A stretch of DNA of 7,545 bases from Actinomycetes bacterium (GTDB lineage: Bacteria > Actinomycetota > Acidimicrobiia > Acidimicrobiales > Palsa-688): NCBI GenBank assembly GCA_021815935.1, contig JAKAZH010000086.1:1-7545 (forward strand), read 5' to 3'. Below the pieces are notes generated by a model. The model was not told the origin of the DNA. It did not search any database and saw nothing but the letters and a program-made list of their open reading frames with translations. Shown here in pieces: positions 7,101 to 7,545 of the stretch; position 1 is the first letter of the stretch, and every line of letters begins with the position of its first letter. The position numbers and the translations under genes were made by a program.

Positions 7101-7359
7101 GTACAGCGTCTTTGACGAACCCGGTCAGGAGATGCCCATAGTGGGGAAGGCCGTTCGCGAACGGGGGGCCGTCGTAGAAGACGAACTCCCGCCGCCCTCG
7201 TCGAGCCTCTATCGAGCGGGCGAAGGTGCCCGCCGTCTCCCACGACTTGAGGACCTGTTCCTCGACTTCGGGAAGGTTGGGCGAACGCGCGACGTCGGGG
7301 TAGGCGGCCGGCGCGCGTCTCGCGGGTTCGTCGGGATGTAGGGCGGGGTCGCCGGGCAC
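4183..7359 (-). CDS. ileS: Isoleucyl-tRNA synthetase, eukaryote-like (IleS2) type
   Basis: Charges tRNA-Ile with isoleucine in the cytoplasm and hydrolyses mischarged valine. From GTG 7359 the protein has 1058 residues, full length for the long IleS type. Class I motifs are intact: HYGH at 73-76 in GLPHYGHLL, GWDCHGLP, and the KMSKS equivalent KLSKR at 616-620 followed by NYPDP. The editing insertion carries the Thr-rich TTTPWTLPSN (245-254) and the APGFGEDD loop (342-349) that bear editing residues. FESGSMPFAQ and EYIGQTRGWFYTLHVL match IleS. The anticodon-binding region includes NNWYIRRSRDRFWG (740-753). The C-terminal part, from about LPLGELTV (845) on, resembles the extra domain of eukaryote-like IleS, and no Cys-rich zinc finger is seen. 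The frame is open to GTG 7365; I prefer 7359 because a -10-like TAGGTT lies exactly 6 bp upstream of it. It is convergent with divIVA. This type is generally tolerant of mupirocin; that is family knowledge, not shown here. Confidence 0.96.
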   Translation of the reverse strand: MPGDPALHPDEPARRAPAAYPDVARSPNLPEVEEQVLKSWETAGTFARSIEARRGRREFVFYDGPPFANGLPHYGHLLTGFVKDAVPRYQTMRGRLVERRFGWDCHGLPAEVEAEKELGVSGRAAISEYGIDAFNSFCRSSVLRYTDEWRRYVTRQARWVDFDNDYKTMDLSYMESVMWALAELYEKGLLYEDYRVLPYCWECETPLSNSETRQDDAYRERQDPAVTVAFHLPGADPLDLWVWTTTPWTLPSNLALAVGAEIDYAVFEREGRRFAIADDRVSAYEKSLDGATRTATLRGSDLVGRSYEPLFPYFSDTANAFVVLGAQFVNTDEGTGVVHMAPGFGEDDQIACAQAGIPVVCPVDDRTRFTGEVPDFEGLQVFEANQPVIRALREKGFLVRSDSYVHSYPHCWRSDTPLVYRAVSSWFVKVTAIKAQLAEANAKIGWVPEHVKDGSFGRWLDNARDWSISRNRFWGSPIPVWKSDNPEYPRIDVYGSLDALEADFGVRPADLHRPAIDQLTRPNPDDPTGRSTMRRITDVLDCWFESGSMPFAQVHYPFENKEWFDTHYPGDFIVEYIGQTRGWFYTLHVLAVALFGRPAFSNCLAHGILLGDDGAKLSKRLRNYPDPLAMFDRYGADAMRWFLLSSTIMRGGDMVVDEAGIKDAVRAAVLPYWNAWYFFALYANADRRSADHQHSDSSNVLDRYIIAKLADAVAAAGASMESFDLSGTTSIVESFLDSLNNWYIRRSRDRFWGTGSGREADTQDAFDTLATVLEVLSRLVAPILPMISEVVWRGLTGGESVHLADWPSEDRLRADGALVKRMDLARDVCGAAHSLRKANNLRARLPLGELTVAGPQAGELADLVGLIADEVNVRSVILCDDPSMFASPQLSVVFKVAAPRLGSAIQGVAAAAKRGDWEILDDGSARVGAEVLVEGEFEMRVTPLDPATTRNLPGMAGVVVLDLEVTAELALEGRARDLVREVQQIRRDLGLEVSDRIDLAVSGDVEVREAVDLHGDWVAEQVLAASLVWVGTTAEQPSWRRVELADGSSAAVSVAVAG

Positions 7360-7371
7360 GCACACAACCTA
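7357..7371 (-). promoter_or_regulatory. Putative leaderless promoter of ileS (-10 TAGGTT)
   Basis: Reading the minus strand, TAGGTT (7371 down to 7366) is followed by GTGTGC and then the in-frame GTG at 7359. This repeats the -10, 6-bp spacer and start-codon layout seen before divIVA. It implies that the upstream GTG 7365 is part of the spacer and not the start. AGG at 7370-7368 could instead act as a weak Shine-Dalgarno 8 nt before 7359. No T-box leader for ileS fits in this arrangement. Confidence 0.5.
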
Positions 7372-7397
7372 CTAGCCCTAAACGGCCTCCCTCGAAG

Positions 7398-7407
7398 CCT
7401 CCGGAGG
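7398..7407. repeat. Palindrome in the divergent ileS / downstream-gene promoter region
   Basis: CCTCCGGAGG is a perfect 10-bp palindrome. It overlaps a second inverted repeat, TCCCTC (7388-7393) with GAGGGA (7404-7409). It lies just upstream of the ileS -10 and about 8 bp from the -35 of the opposite promoter, so an operator is possible. Nothing further supports this. Confidence 0.3.
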
Positions 7408-7414
7408 GACGGGA

Positions 7415-7442
7415 TTAACTCGGCGCTGCCAAGTGTTATGGT
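7415..7442 (+). promoter_or_regulatory. Putative extended -10 promoter of the rightward gene at 7488
   Basis: TTAACT (7415-7420) and TATGGT (7437-7442) are 16 bp apart, each matching the sigma-70-type consensus at four of six bases. TG one base before the -10 (7434-7435) makes it an extended -10. The predicted transcription start near 7449 leaves a leader of about 39 nt before ATG 7488. Confidence 0.5.
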
Positions 7443-7487
7443 TACTCGCCCGCCAATGAGGTTCTAGCGGAATATCAGGTCAGTCGA

Positions 7488-7545
7488 ATGGTGCAGAAGA
7501 AGGCTTCGATGTCAAGTACCGAGGACCTAGTAGAGGTAACGGTGG
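7488..7545 (+). CDS. Start of an unidentified gene, truncated by the window end (possibly TraR/DksA-type)
   Basis: Only the first 19 codons are present: MVQKKASMSSTEDLVEVTV. I do not recognise the protein from this. The frame is open to the end of the window and has an upstream promoter candidate at 7415-7442. AGGT at 7477-7480 lies 7 nt before ATG 7488. A second in-frame ATG at 7509 has its own purine-rich signal, AGAAGAAGG (7495-7503), at 5-nt spacing, so the true start is uncertain. In several actinobacteria a TraR/DksA zinc-finger regulator and then lspA follow the divIVA-ileS region, and many of those regulators start with a short Lys-rich stretch. That makes TraR/DksA a reasonable guess by position only. 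Confidence 0.5.
   Translation, partial: MVQKKASMSSTEDLVEVTV

Noticed and set aside
6155..7363. Long open frame (402 codons) on the minus strand in another frame of ileS.
   Set aside because: It is an Arg/Pro-rich translation overlapping well-conserved IleS codons; long shadow frames are expected in GC-rich coding DNA.
7456..7467. Three-codon upstream ORF (ATG AGG TTC TAG) in the leader of the rightward gene.
   Set aside because: No ribosome binding site precedes it, and such tiny frames arise by chance.

Overview
The window is a GC-rich stretch of the division and cell wall (dcw) locus of a high-GC Gram-positive bacterium. The order ftsZ - pgeF - yggS - sepF - yggT - divIVA is the standard actinobacterial arrangement. 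The FtsZ tail, the SepF core, the RGY-type DivIVA N-terminus and a eukaryote-like isoleucyl-tRNA synthetase all fit Actinomycetota. The wording of FtsZ, PgeF and YggS reminds me most of Acidimicrobiia-like lineages; that placement is from memory and is not proven here.

Positions 1-3215 (+ strand) are a tight operon: ftsZ (5' end cut by the window), pgeF, yggS, sepF and yggT, with gaps of only 8-19 bp. FtsZ forms the division ring. SepF tethers FtsZ polymers to the membrane through the conserved FtsZ tail, which is visible here. YggT is a small two-helix membrane protein. PgeF corrects misincorporated residues in peptidoglycan precursors, and YggS is a PLP-homeostasis protein that travels with this cluster. 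An AT-rich -10-like element at the 3' end of yggS, just before a very strong sepF ribosome binding site, may give sepF its own transcript.

After an 82-bp gap comes divIVA (3298-4146), the polar-growth and septum-placement scaffold. It has a -10-like hexamer exactly 6 bp before its ATG, the layout of a leaderless transcript. Its coding sequence contains a cluster of three perfect inverted repeats at the join between coiled coil and C-terminal linker.

On the opposite strand, ending 36 bp from divIVA, lies a full-length ileS (4183-7359). It is convergent to the division operon, whereas in several actinobacteria ileS continues in the same direction. The same -10-plus-6-bp layout precedes its second in-frame GTG, so I place the start there. 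Beyond it, a 128-bp divergent promoter region leads to the first codons of a rightward gene cut off by the window end (7488-7545). It is unidentified; by synteny it could be a TraR/DksA-type regulator.

I see no mobile elements, CRISPR arrays, tRNAs or rRNAs, and no convincing new multi-gene system. This is mostly conserved core-genome content. The points most worth a second look are the putative leaderless promoters, the inverted-repeat cluster inside divIVA, and the inverted position of ileS.
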